A stretch of 64,000 nt of DNA from Natrinema versiforme (GTDB lineage: Archaea; Halobacteriota; Halobacteria; Halobacteriales; Natrialbaceae). Every line of letters begins with the position of its first letter. Position 1 is the stretch's first letter. Of the stretch, positions 19,151-28,338 are shown piece after piece. The position numbers and the translations under genes are program-made. The stretch covers positions 2,356,001 through 2,420,000 of the forward strand of contig NZ_CP040330.1 in the NCBI RefSeq assembly GCF_005576615.1, in the 5' to 3' direction. Under the pieces are notes generated by a model. That model was not told the origin of the DNA. It made no database searches and saw only the letters and a program-made list of their open reading frames with translations.

Positions 19151-19909
19151 TCAGTCCTCCCGCAGGTCGCCGGTAATCTCGAGAAACGCGTCCTCGAGGC
19201 TGGTGGCGTCGCCGCGCTCGGCGCGGGACGCGAGCGTTTTGGGGTCGCCCTCGGCGACGAGGGACCCCTCGTAGAGGACGCCGACCACGTCGGCCAGTTC
19301 GTCGACCACGGGGAGGGCATGCGTCGAGAGGAAGACGGTGGTTCCGTTTGCCGCGAGGTCGGCGATCGTCTCGCGGACCGTCCGCGCTGCCCGCGGATCG
19401 AGCCCACTGGTCGGTTCGTCGAGGAAGACCACGTCCGGCTCGTGCATGATCGCCTGTATGAGCCCCGTCTTCTGTCGCATTCCCTTCGAGTAGGTGACGA
19501 TTCGGTCGTCGGCATCGTCGGCGAGGTCGAACCGCTCGAGGAGCGACTCGATGCGTCCCTCGAGTTCGGCCGGGTCCATATCGCGCAAGCCGCCGTGGTA
19601 CTGGAGTTGCTCGCGGGCCGTGAGCGTCTCGCGGATCGGCGGCGACTCCGGGAGGTAGCCGATGTGGTCGATAATCGCTTCTCGGTCGGTAATCGGTGCG
19701 CCGGCGACGCGACCCGATCCGCCGGTCGGCGAAACCAGCGCCGTCAGTAGCCGGATCGTGGTCGTCTTCCCCGCGCCGTTCGGTCCCAGAAAGCCGTAGA
19801 CCGTGCCGGGATCGATCGCGATTGTTAGGTCATCGACGGCGGTCGTGTCTCCGTACTCCTTGGTCAGTCCGTCCGTCACGATCGCCGGCTCGTCGCTCGT
19901 TTCTGTCAT
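19151..19909 (-). CDS. ABC-2 type exporter ATP-binding protein
   Basis: ABC ATPase of 252 aa with Walker A GPNGAGKTT, signature YSKGMRQKTGL (SKGM in place of SGGQ, typical of ABC-2/NatA-type exporters), Walker B VVFLDEPTSGLDP and the H-loop STHALPV. It is read leftward 6 bp after the permease gene at 19916-21574, so the two form an operon and one exporter. The substrate is unknown. The same SKGM signature is seen in the separate rightward ABC cluster at 22258, so the two systems may be distant duplicates. Confidence 0.93.
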   Translation of the reverse strand: MTETSDEPAIVTDGLTKEYGDTTAVDDLTIAIDPGTVYGFLGPNGAGKTTTIRLLTALVSPTGGSGRVAGAPITDREAIIDHIGYLPESPPIRETLTAREQLQYHGGLRDMDPAELEGRIESLLERFDLADDADDRIVTYSKGMRQKTGLIQAIMHEPDVVFLDEPTSGLDPRAARTVRETIADLAANGTTVFLSTHALPVVDELADVVGVLYEGSLVAEGDPKTLASRAERGDATSLEDAFLEITGDLRED

Positions 19910-19915
19910 CTGAAA

Positions 19916-21574
19916 TCACGTCGTTCGGTACTGTCGGTATCGCCTGACTGCGATTCGGTACGCCACGCTCGAGATCGCGACAGCGATGAGCGCCGAGAGA
20001 AGGAGCGAGCCGACCCGAACGGCGGTCGCCGGCACGCCGATCCCGACCCCGCCTTCGTAGACCGCCGAAACGTTGCCCAGCGCCGCCGGCAGTCCCGCGA
20101 CCGACACAACCCCGAACACGATCGCGAGCCTGTAAAACGGTTCCCAGCCGCGCTCTGCGTACGTTGGAATATCGGTGAAAAACGCGGGGACGGGGGCAAG
20201 CGCCTCGCGGTCGACCCCCAACCCGATCGCGGCGGCGACCGTGGTCGCACACGCACAGACGGCGACGCCGAGGAGGACAACCGCCAGCGACTCGAGGAGC
20301 GTGGCAGAACTGAACAGCCCGATCGGGACGACGACGATAGCCACGGCCGGGACGCCGGCGACGACCGCGGCGAGCACCAAGCCGGCGACGAACTGCCGTC
20401 CTCCGACCGTCGTGAGGAGCATCGGGAAAACGCGATACGCGACCGCAACGGGATCGGAGCCGAAGGCGACACCGGCCGCCAGTCCCAGCGACGCCGCGAC
20501 CAGCACCAACAGCGGCACGCCGACGATTCCGAACACGGGAAGGACGATCACGCTCACGAACACCAGGACGTACGCCGTGTTCAACAGGCCCCGCGGGGCG
20601 CGGCGTTCGACGAGCCACCGCTCTCGAGCGACCGTCCGGACCGGCCGGGAGATCCGATTCTCGAGGAGACGGTCTAACCGTCCCTCACGGACGAGGGGGT
20701 GCGAGCCGCCGGTGCCGCCGGAACCGACCGGTTCGGCCTCCCAGAGCCGGCGAACGAGAACGGTCGTCGCGCCCGCGAGAAGCGCTACCGCGGGAACGAG
20801 GAGGCCGAGAGCGGCCAGTCCGTGACGCGCTTCGATACCTGCTCGGTCGCCCGCACCCAGAAGCGCCAGATCGACGAACCAGGTCCCCGAGAGGGAACCG
20901 AAGCCGGCGAGGGCGGGAACGGCCGCCGCGACCGCATCCCGAAATACGAGGGCCACACCGAGTATCACCGCCCAGCCGAACAGCGCGAACAAATCCCTGT
21001 AGAACCGGCCACTCGAGAGTCGCGTCCCGACGAACTGCACGGCGAGCCTGCCCGCAACGCCGACCACGACCGACAGCGCCGTCGTCCCTGCGACCGCGAC
21101 GACGACCGTGAGTGCGACTGCCGGCGATCGGAGTCCGAGCGCGATCCCGCAGGCGACGGCGAGTGTCGGTGCGACCAGTGAGACGGTGATCCACGCGAAG
21201 ACGAACCCGAGCAACCCCAGCCCGGCGGCTCTCGCCGTGACGGTCGTCAACAGCATCTCGGGCTCGAGGCGGGAGAACCGGTCGTGTGTCAGCGTGGCGC
21301 TCCGCCAGACCGGCCACACGAACGCGAAGAGGCCGGCGATCCACAGTTCGTGGGCCGGTAACGGCCGGCCCAACGCGAGATCGCGAGCGACCGAGTGGGC
21401 GGCCACGCCGAGCGCGATGGAGATTGCGAGTCCGACCCCAACGAGGAGCCATCTGCGAGCCCGCGACCAACCGGCTTCGCGGCGGTAGCATCGCCACTCC
21501 ATGCGGGCGATGTCGACGCCGTGATCGACCAAACGGCGGGCGCTCGTAACGCGTTCCGTTGCCGTACTCGTCAT
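19916..21574 (-). CDS. ABC-2 type exporter permease
   Basis: Large membrane protein of 552 aa with about twelve hydrophobic segments and an Arg-rich N-terminus (ARMEWRCYRREAGWSRARRW). No catalytic motif is present. It resembles the long haloarchaeal permeases paired with NatA-like ATPases. It is the first gene of a leftward pair with the ATPase 6 bp downstream, which is strong evidence for a single transporter. The start ATG 21574 gives a normal cytoplasmic N-terminus. The presumed substrate class (lipid, peptide or drug) cannot be told. Confidence 0.8.
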   Translation of the reverse strand: MTSTATERVTSARRLVDHGVDIARMEWRCYRREAGWSRARRWLLVGVGLAISIALGVAAHSVARDLALGRPLPAHELWIAGLFAFVWPVWRSATLTHDRFSRLEPEMLLTTVTARAAGLGLLGFVFAWITVSLVAPTLAVACGIALGLRSPAVALTVVVAVAGTTALSVVVGVAGRLAVQFVGTRLSSGRFYRDLFALFGWAVILGVALVFRDAVAAAVPALAGFGSLSGTWFVDLALLGAGDRAGIEARHGLAALGLLVPAVALLAGATTVLVRRLWEAEPVGSGGTGGSHPLVREGRLDRLLENRISRPVRTVARERWLVERRAPRGLLNTAYVLVFVSVIVLPVFGIVGVPLLVLVAASLGLAAGVAFGSDPVAVAYRVFPMLLTTVGGRQFVAGLVLAAVVAGVPAVAIVVVPIGLFSSATLLESLAVVLLGVAVCACATTVAAAIGLGVDREALAPVPAFFTDIPTYAERGWEPFYRLAIVFGVVSVAGLPAALGNVSAVYEGGVGIGVPATAVRVGSLLLSALIAVAISSVAYRIAVRRYRQYRTT

Positions 21575-21714
21575 CGTCTCTGGGCCGCGATCCGCTCCAT
21601 CGCTCGATCGGCTGGCGGACTGTGCATCGGCGGCTTCCGTCCGCTAGTTAGTAAAGTTATATGTTTGCTGGCGGCCCGTCGGCTTCGATAATCGGTTCGG
21701 ATACGAGACTGTCG

Positions 21715-22137
21715 CTACTGATCGACCGTTTCGCCTCCCTCGAGCAGCGCCTCGAGGTTCTCCAGTGCTCGCAGACAGACGGGGACATAGCCCGTGCCGT
21801 GCAGCGGTAGTTCGAAGGCGATCCGACAGCGATCCGTGCCGAGGTCGTCGACCCGGTGGCCGGCGGCGGGGAACCCGGTCACGCGCCACGTCCAGCGGCG
21901 GGCCGTACACGATGTGATCCGAAACGGCAGCCACGCGCCGGGGACGCGAATCCGGCCGGTCGTGTCGGCTCGAATCCGGTGGTCCGTCGCCTCGACGCCA
22001 TTGACGAGCGGCGACCACTCCGGCCACTGTGTCGTATCGACGAGGGCGTCCCACGCCTCGACCGCGGGGACGGACAGGACGTGCGAGACCTCGAGCCGAC
22101 GCCCGTCCGGGGTCCGCGCGGTCCGGATCTGAGTCAT
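21715..22137 (-). CDS. SRPBCC-family protein
   Basis: Small START/SRPBCC-fold protein of 140 aa. Features are RRLEVSHVLSVPAVEAWDALVDTTQWPEWSPLVNGVE, with the WPEWSP motif of polyketide cyclase/dehydrase-like ligand-binding proteins, and the strand pair PFRITSCTARRWTWRVTGFPA followed by a C-terminal helix (CLRALENLEALLE). The start is set at ATG 22137 (MTQIRTARTPDG). The family binds hydrophobic ligands; the ligand here is unknown. It is a single leftward gene between two ABC clusters read in opposite directions. Confidence 0.82.
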   Translation of the reverse strand: MTQIRTARTPDGRRLEVSHVLSVPAVEAWDALVDTTQWPEWSPLVNGVEATDHRIRADTTGRIRVPGAWLPFRITSCTARRWTWRVTGFPAAGHRVDDLGTDRCRIAFELPLHGTGYVPVCLRALENLEALLEGGETVDQ

Positions 22138-22257
22138 CGGTCGGGAGTTCGGTGTCCACGACAATGGGGTTTCCGCGACGCGAGCAGCAGTCGCTCGAGC
22201 CGGACAGTCGCCGGCCGCTAGACTTTACTGGGGTGGCTCCCTCCGTCGGCCTATCCA

Positions 22258-23178
22258 ATGGCCATACTCGAGGTAGACGATCTCCGGAAGGAGTACGGCG
22301 GCTTCACCGCGGTCGAGGGAAGCTCCTTCGCGATCGAGCGCGGCGAGGTCTTCGGCGTGGTCGGTCCCAACGGCGCGGGGAAGACGACGACGCTGAAGAT
22401 GCTGGCCGGGCTGATCGAGCCCACCGCCGGCACCGCCGTCGTCGCCGGTCACACGCCCGGCGAGCCGGCGATGCAGCGCCGGCTTGGCTTCCTCCCCGAG
22501 GAGTCACCGCTGTACGAGGAGATGACCGCGATCGACTACCTCGAGTTCTTCGCCGACCTCTACGACGTGCCCGCGGACGTGGCCCGCGAGCGGATTCACG
22601 ACTCGCTGGATCGACTGGATCTCGAGCACCGCGACCGGCGGATCGGCAACATGTCGAAGGGGATGCAGCGCAAGGTCGCGATCGCGCGGGCCCTGGTCAA
22701 CGACCCCGACGTGCTGATCTTCGACGAGCCGGCGTCGGGGCTGGACCCGCTGACGACCAACTACATCATCGAGTTCACCCGCGAACTGAGCGAGGAGGGC
22801 AAGACGATCGTCTTCAGCGCGCACAACCTCTTTCACGTCGAGAGCATCTGCGACCGGATCGTCATCATGAACGACGGCCGGATCGTCGCCCGCGGTACGT
22901 TAGAGGCGATCCGAGACGCCCACGGCGGCACGGAGTACCACGTCTACGCGACCGACGACGGCAGCGCCGGTCTCGACGCGACGGTGGGGCCGCTCGAGGT
23001 CACCCGCGAGAACGGGCAGGTCCGCCACGTCGTCGGCGACATGGCCGCCGTCGATGCGGTCCGGGACGCTGTCGAAGCGGCCGGCGGCCGTGTGACCGAC
23101 ATCCAGACGGAGACGCCGAGCCTCGAGGAGATCTTCCTCGAGGTCGCGAGCGAGCCAGCGGAGGAATCCGAGGCGTGA
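22258..23178 (+). CDS. ABC-2 type exporter ATP-binding protein
   Basis: ABC ATPase of 306 aa with Walker A GPNGAGKTTTLKML, signature MSKGMQRKVAIA, Walker B VLIFDEPASGLDP and the His loop FSAHNLFHVE. The additional C-terminal domain of about 80 aa (from about residue 225) is typical of NatA-like ATPases. It starts the rightward cluster 22258-26253; its TGA overlaps the GTG start of the next gene (GTGA), so translation is coupled. With the two permeases downstream it forms one heteromeric exporter, perhaps a sodium or antibiotic exporter. A weak CTTTACT element lies about 30 nt before the start. Confidence 0.93.
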   Translation: MAILEVDDLRKEYGGFTAVEGSSFAIERGEVFGVVGPNGAGKTTTLKMLAGLIEPTAGTAVVAGHTPGEPAMQRRLGFLPEESPLYEEMTAIDYLEFFADLYDVPADVARERIHDSLDRLDLEHRDRRIGNMSKGMQRKVAIARALVNDPDVLIFDEPASGLDPLTTNYIIEFTRELSEEGKTIVFSAHNLFHVESICDRIVIMNDGRIVARGTLEAIRDAHGGTEYHVYATDDGSAGLDATVGPLEVTRENGQVRHVVGDMAAVDAVRDAVEAAGGRVTDIQTETPSLEEIFLEVASEPAEESEA

Positions 23179-25091
23179 GCGACGGTCGCCTCCGCGGAAT
23201 TGTCGCGCGACTTCGGCTGTTCGTCCGTCACCTCCGCGGGGTTCTCGCACGCACGGCCAGAATCGCCCGCTGGGAGGTCTCCCGGAGCGTCGGCACCGTC
23301 GACCGGAAGACGGTGCTGGTCCTCCTCGTGATGGCGCTCGCGATCGGCACCGCCGGGTTCACGGCCGCCGGCGACGGCCTCGGGCTCGAGCGGGAGATCT
23401 ACGTCGTCGGCGTCGACGAGGACAGCCGTTATCACGACGTCGCAGTCCACAGCGAGCAGTTCCGGCCGGTGTCGCTTTCGGAGATCGAGTCCGAGGGCGG
23501 CGGCGATGCGAACGCCGATACCGTCTCGATCCGCGGCGACGCGACCGTCGACGTCGTGGTGACTCGAGACGGGCGGATCGGCCACACCGGCGACAACGGC
23601 GAGGCCGCCTACGACGCCTTTCGCGACGCCGTCGGTGAGTACAACGCGAAGCTGATGGACGAGGAGGACGATCAGGCGGCCGCGTATCCGGTGCTCGTCT
23701 CGCTGGAGTACCAGCAACGAGATCTCGGCGGCTCGAGCGATTCCGGAACGACCGACGGGAGCGGGAGCAGCGGCGGTGGGACCGGGGACGAAACCAGCGG
23801 CGGAGACGGAGCCGGCGAGAGTGCGGACGGCAGCGGTGGAGGCGACCCCGCGACCGGCGGGGGAGCGGACGGTACCGACGGCGGCGGGGACGGCCCCCTG
23901 CAGGTTCCGAACGTCGGCGACGGGTCGACGGCGTCGACCGCGCCGGGAACGCCGGGTTCGATCGCGCCGCCGTTCCCCTTCCAGTCGCTCGTGCTCGCGT
24001 TCCTGTTCGTCGTCCCGATGAACTTCGTCATTCAGGCCTACGGGAGCACGATCATGGACGAACGGGTCAAGCGGCGGGGCGAACTGCTGCTTGTCTCGCC
24101 GGTCTCTCGCTACGAGATCGTCGCGGGGAAGACGCTGCCGTACCTGCTCGGGCTGATCGGCATCGTCGTCGCCATCGCGCTCGCGATCGGCGGCGGGCCG
24201 ATCGCCGTCGCCGCGGCGCTGCCCATCGCGTTGCTGTTCTTGGCGGCGACGTTCGCCGGCGCGATGCTCGCCCGCTCGTTCAAGGAACTGACCTTCGTCA
24301 CGGTCACAATCAGCGTCGTGCTGACGACGTACACGTTCATTCCGGCGATCTTCACCGACGTCCACTCGATCGCGCTGATCTCGCCGCTGACGCTGGTCGT
24401 GACCGACCTCCAAGACGGCTCGATCCGACTGGGGGAGTACCTCTTCTCGACCGGGCCGTTCTACCTGTGTGCGGCCGTGCTCTTCCTGCTGGGGATCGGC
24501 GTCTACCGCGAGGAGGACATGTTCGCCCAGAAGCCGATCCCGACGAAGGTCGTCGACGCGATCGCGAGTCGCATCCGCGGCCGGCGAAGCGTCTTCGTCC
24601 TCTCGATCCTCTTCATCCCGTTCGTCTTCGCGGGCCAACTCCTCGCCGTCGCCCTGCTGTTCGCCCTGCCGGAGTCGTTCGCGGTGCCGGTCATCGTCGT
24701 CGTCGCCGCCGCGATCGAGGAAGTCGCGAAGAGCGTCCACGTCTACGCCGGCTTCGCCCGCTCGCGGTTCGACGCGACGCTCCGGACCGCCGCCGTCCTG
24801 GGCGTGCTCTCCGGAGCCGGCTTCTTCGTCGGCGAGAAGCTCACCCACGTCGTCCAGTTCGTCGGCCTGCCCGACCTGTCGGTCGGCCTCGCCGCCTTCG
24901 GGCCGGCCGTCTCGAGCGACCCGCTGATACTCGTCGCGGTCTTTCTCGCGCCGCTTGCCTTGCACGTCGCGACCGCCGTCTGTTCGGCGGTCGGCGCGAG
25001 CCGCGGTCGGACCGGCTACGCGGCCGGCTTCCTCGCCGCGACGCTCGTTCACGCGGCCTACAATCTGGGGGTGATCCTCCTTGTCTCGTGA
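23175..25091 (+). CDS. ABC-2 permease fused to a PrsW-like membrane protease domain
   Basis: Product of 638 aa starting at GTG 23175, which overlaps the stop of the ATPase gene. Residues 1 to about 420 are an ABC-2 permease with one N-terminal helix, a long extracellular region with a Gly/Ser-rich linker (residues 190-250), then a bundle of helices. Residues from about 450 to the C-terminus look like a PrsW/CPBP-type intramembrane protease: EEVAKSVHVYAGFARSRF, GAGFFVGEKLTHVVQ, LHVATAVCSAVG and LVHAAYNLGVILL keep the spaced Glu/Glu and His residues. The fusion is unusual. It is followed by an overlapping permease gene. Confidence 0.85.
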   Translation: MSDGRLRGIVARLRLFVRHLRGVLARTARIARWEVSRSVGTVDRKTVLVLLVMALAIGTAGFTAAGDGLGLEREIYVVGVDEDSRYHDVAVHSEQFRPVSLSEIESEGGGDANADTVSIRGDATVDVVVTRDGRIGHTGDNGEAAYDAFRDAVGEYNAKLMDEEDDQAAAYPVLVSLEYQQRDLGGSSDSGTTDGSGSSGGGTGDETSGGDGAGESADGSGGGDPATGGGADGTDGGGDGPLQVPNVGDGSTASTAPGTPGSIAPPFPFQSLVLAFLFVVPMNFVIQAYGSTIMDERVKRRGELLLVSPVSRYEIVAGKTLPYLLGLIGIVVAIALAIGGGPIAVAAALPIALLFLAATFAGAMLARSFKELTFVTVTISVVLTTYTFIPAIFTDVHSIALISPLTLVVTDLQDGSIRLGEYLFSTGPFYLCAAVLFLLGIGVYREEDMFAQKPIPTKVVDAIASRIRGRRSVFVLSILFIPFVFAGQLLAVALLFALPESFAVPVIVVVAAAIEEVAKSVHVYAGFARSRFDATLRTAAVLGVLSGAGFFVGEKLTHVVQFVGLPDLSVGLAAFGPAVSSDPLILVAVFLAPLALHVATAVCSAVGASRGRTGYAAGFLAATLVHAAYNLGVILLVS

Positions 25092-26253
25092 TCGCGACCG
25101 CGGTCGTGATCCCGAGCGGCAGTCGGACTCGAGTTCGAGCCGACGAGGCCCGAATCCGCCGGCTCGAGCCGACGGCGGCACCGAGTCGGGATCGACGTGG
25201 GGTGCCCGCTGGGCGGTCGCTCGCCGGGAGCTGCGCTCGCTGCGCTCCGAGAAGACGATCGTGCTGGCGCTGGCGATTCAGCTGTTCATCGCGGCCTTTT
25301 CGTCGTTTCTGGTCGTCGGGCTCGTCTCGCTGTACGATCCGGGCTCGGTCGACGGCTACCAGACGGAGGTCGCCGTCACCGGCGACGACACCGAGGCCCT
25401 CCTTTCGGTCTCGAACCAGCGCGACGGCGTCACCGCCCAGCGGTACGACGACCGCACGGCCGCCTACGAGGCGTTCGAAGCCGGCGCGGTGTCGGCCGTC
25501 CTCGACGCGAACCGGAACGACGAGGGCCGGCTTAGCGTCATCGTCACCGCCCCCGAAGAAGGGTTACAGACCACCCTGCTCGTCGTTCAGCTTCGAGACA
25601 CCTTAGAGAACGTCGAGCGCGTCGAGCGCCAGCAAAACGCCGAGTCCGGGCGACTCGAGCAGTCGCCGGTCCCAGTCCCGTCTCAGGTTCAGGCGAGTCC
25701 CTACGCCGGCTTCACCTACACCATCCTGCTGCCGCTGCTGTGTTTCCTGCCGGTGTTCATCAGCGGCTCGATCGTCGTCGATTCGCTGATCGAGGAGCGC
25801 CAGCGGGGGACCCTCGAGTTGCTCCGGGTCGCGCCGCTCTCGCTCGCGGACGTGATCGACGCGAAACTGTTGGCGATCGCGGCGCTGGCACCGCTGCAGG
25901 CGATCGCGTGGCTCTTCCTGCTGACGGCGAACGGCACGTCGATCGCGGGTCCCGCGGCCCTGGTCGTGTTGGTGGCCGCGCTCTCCCTGCTCGTCGTCAC
26001 GGTCGGGGTCGCGATCGCACTGTGGGCACCGGACCGCCGGCAGGCCCAGTTGCTCTACTCCGTGGCCACCGTCGGCGCGCTGGTCGTCGCGACGATCCTG
26101 CCCGAACACCCCGCGAACACCGTCGCGAAGTTCTCGATCGGGAATCCGACGGCGACGACGTGGGCGTTACTCGCCGGCTACTGCCTGCTCGCGGTCGGCG
26201 CGTTCGTCGCGCTCAGGCGGTGGATCGACCGGCTCGAGCCGGATTCGCTGTAG
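25081..26253 (+). CDS. ABC-2 type exporter permease, TTG start
   Basis: Second permease of the cluster, 390 aa, with one N-terminal helix, an extracellular domain of about 120 aa, then five or six helices around SPYAGFTYTILLPLLCFLPVFI and LIEERQRGTLELLRVAPLSLADVIDAKLLA, the ABC-2 membrane core. The start is TTG 25081: it overlaps the previous gene by 11 bp and is preceded by GGGGGTGAT at 25067-25075, matching the 16S anti-Shine-Dalgarno with a 5-nt spacer; no in-frame ATG suits. It completes the ATPase-permease-permease operon begun at 22258. Confidence 0.85.
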   Translation: MSRDRDRGRDPERQSDSSSSRRGPNPPARADGGTESGSTWGARWAVARRELRSLRSEKTIVLALAIQLFIAAFSSFLVVGLVSLYDPGSVDGYQTEVAVTGDDTEALLSVSNQRDGVTAQRYDDRTAAYEAFEAGAVSAVLDANRNDEGRLSVIVTAPEEGLQTTLLVVQLRDTLENVERVERQQNAESGRLEQSPVPVPSQVQASPYAGFTYTILLPLLCFLPVFISGSIVVDSLIEERQRGTLELLRVAPLSLADVIDAKLLAIAALAPLQAIAWLFLLTANGTSIAGPAALVVLVAALSLLVVTVGVAIALWAPDRRQAQLLYSVATVGALVVATILPEHPANTVAKFSIGNPTATTWALLAGYCLLAVGAFVALRRWIDRLEPDSL

Positions 26254-26345
26254 GTGCTCGAGGCGGATTCGACCCGCCCGGATTTCGGAACCGCTGCAAT
26301 GGCAGATCCTAAACGCTTTGTCCGTCTACGAGTGCGTGTCTGCTA

Positions 26346-28208
26346 ATGAGTAATCCAGATCAGGAGCGGACGGACCGCGATCCGCCCGACCAGGAGCGGC
26401 GAGCGCAAGCGCCGCCCGAGCAGGAACAGGTTCGAGAGGCCGTCGAACGGTCCAGAAGCGGTGCGCCAGCGGTCGGCGCGGTCGTCCGCGATCGATTCTC
26501 CGCCGACGAGGTCTTCCAGCGGATCGTCGCCGCGGCCGACGAGGAGGTCACCTCGGGGAGCCGCGAACTGTTCTTCAGCGGTATCGCCGCCGGCTTCGCG
26601 ATTACGATCACGGTCTTGCTGTACGCCTCGCTGTACGCCTCGACCGGCGGCCATCCGATACTGAGCGCGCTGCTCTATCCGCTCGGCTTCATCTACATCA
26701 TCATCGGCGGCTACCAGCTCTACACCGAGAACACGCTGCCGCCGGTCGCGCTCTCCCTCGAGCGAATCGCGAGCATCCCCGCCCTCCTGCGCCACTGGAC
26801 GATCGTGCTCGCCGGCAACTTCACCGGCAGCGCGCTCGGTGCGGCGGCGCTCGCGTGGGGCGGCGTGTTCTCGCCCGAAGCGGCCGACGCGGCGATGTAT
26901 CTCGGAACCCACGGCATGGAGACGGCGTGGCTCGATCTCTTCTTCAAGGCGACCTTCGCCGGCCTGATCGTCGCCGGCGTCGTCTGGGTGGAGTACGCCG
27001 CCCGCGAGACGATCGCCAGGATCGTCATCGTCTACATGGCCTTCCTCGCGATCCCGATCGGGAACCTGTTCCACGTCGTCACCTCCTTTACCGAGATGGC
27101 CTACGTCGTCTTCCTCGGCGAATTCGACCTCTTCGTCGGCCTCTCGCAGTTCGTCCTGCCGGTCCTCCTCGGGAACACCATCGGCGGCATCTTACTGGTG
27201 ACCGTCGTCAACTACTTCCAGACGAGCGAACGCCGCCTCGAGTCGGCCCGGTTCGAGGGCAACGAGCGCCAGCTCTCGATGCGGGAGTGGCTGTTCGGAG
27301 GGTACGCCGGTCGGTCGTACGTTCCCCTGATCGACACCGCGGAGTCGTCGGTGACCGACAACGGGGAGACCTACCGCGTGCTCGTCCCGATATCGAATCC
27401 CCGAACCGAGTCGCGGATCGTGGACCTGGCCTGTACGCTGGCAAACAACCACGAGAACGCGGTCGTCCACGCCGTCCACATCGTCCAAGTACCGGACCGG
27501 CGATCGATGCGGTACGGCTCCGGGCGCAACCAACGGATCGTCTCCGAGTCCGAAAACCAGATGGAGGAGATCCGCGAGACGGTCTCGTCGTACGATATCG
27601 GCTGCGAGACCTCGACGGTCGTCTCCCACCGCTCGTTCGAGGACGTCTTCGACACCGCAGAGCGCGAGCGGGCGGACCTCGTCGTGCTCGGCTGGGGCGA
27701 CGATCGGCCGTGGGGCGCGGGGCGCTCCGAGGGCCGAATCAGCAATCTGACCAGCAACCTCCCCTGTGACTTCCTCGTCCTGAAGGATCGGGATCTGGAC
27801 ACCTCGAAAATCCTCCTCCCGACCGCGGGCGGTCCGGACTCGGACCTGAGCGCCGAAGTCGCGCGAACGCTCGAGCAGGCGGACGGGTCGTCTGTCTCGC
27901 TCCTGCACGTCGTCGACGACGCCGAGGAGCGCGCCGGTGGCCGGACGTTCCTCGCGAACTGGGCCGCCGAACACGACCTCGAGAATGCCGATCTCACGAT
28001 CGACGACACCGGCGACATCGAAGGAGCGATCTGTCGGGAAGCGGCCGATCACTCGCTCGTGATCATCGGCGCGACGGAAGCGGGGCTGCTGTCGCGGCTC
28101 GTAAGCGACTCCCTCCACATGGACGTCGTCAACGAGGTCGACAGCTCGGTACTGCTGGCCGAACGACCCAGCAAGCGGAACGTCCTCCGGAGACTGTTCG
28201 GACGGTAA
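26346..28208 (+). CDS. FNT-family channel fused to two universal stress (Usp) domains
   Basis: Chimeric protein of 620 aa. Residues 1-60 are a hydrophilic tail; residues about 65-300 are a formate/nitrite transporter-like channel with six helices (FSGIAAGFAITITVLLYASL, FIYIIIGGYQLYTENTL, LAGNFTGSALGAAAL, FLAIPIGNLFHVV, VLLGNTIGGILLVTVVNYF). Residues about 335-475 and 485-610 are two Usp domains (YRVLVPISNPRTESRIVDLA; ILLPTAGGPDSDLSAEVART; HSLVIIGATEAGLLSRLVS). It is a membrane channel for a small monovalent ion such as formate or nitrite, with a cytoplasmic nucleotide-sensing part. A single rightward gene. FNT-Usp fusions occur in haloarchaea. Confidence 0.9.
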   Translation: MSNPDQERTDRDPPDQERRAQAPPEQEQVREAVERSRSGAPAVGAVVRDRFSADEVFQRIVAAADEEVTSGSRELFFSGIAAGFAITITVLLYASLYASTGGHPILSALLYPLGFIYIIIGGYQLYTENTLPPVALSLERIASIPALLRHWTIVLAGNFTGSALGAAALAWGGVFSPEAADAAMYLGTHGMETAWLDLFFKATFAGLIVAGVVWVEYAARETIARIVIVYMAFLAIPIGNLFHVVTSFTEMAYVVFLGEFDLFVGLSQFVLPVLLGNTIGGILLVTVVNYFQTSERRLESARFEGNERQLSMREWLFGGYAGRSYVPLIDTAESSVTDNGETYRVLVPISNPRTESRIVDLACTLANNHENAVVHAVHIVQVPDRRSMRYGSGRNQRIVSESENQMEEIRETVSSYDIGCETSTVVSHRSFEDVFDTAERERADLVVLGWGDDRPWGAGRSEGRISNLTSNLPCDFLVLKDRDLDTSKILLPTAGGPDSDLSAEVARTLEQADGSSVSLLHVVDDAEERAGGRTFLANWAAEHDLENADLTIDDTGDIEGAICREAADHSLVIIGATEAGLLSRLVSDSLHMDVVNEVDSSVLLAERPSKRNVLRRLFGR

Positions 28209-28338
28209 CCGGAATTTCGCCCGACCGCCGGCGACGCCGTCTCCTCGTCGCCCGTCGTCGCACGAACCGAAGCGTGACGAGCCCGTGATCGATTGCCGCC
28301 CCACGTACTGTTTTCCCGCAGTTTCGCGTAGAACCGGT

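Noticed and set aside
22944-25181. 745-aa open frame on the minus strand
   Set aside because: Antisense to the ABC ATPase and permease genes; the product is Arg/Asp-rich low complexity.
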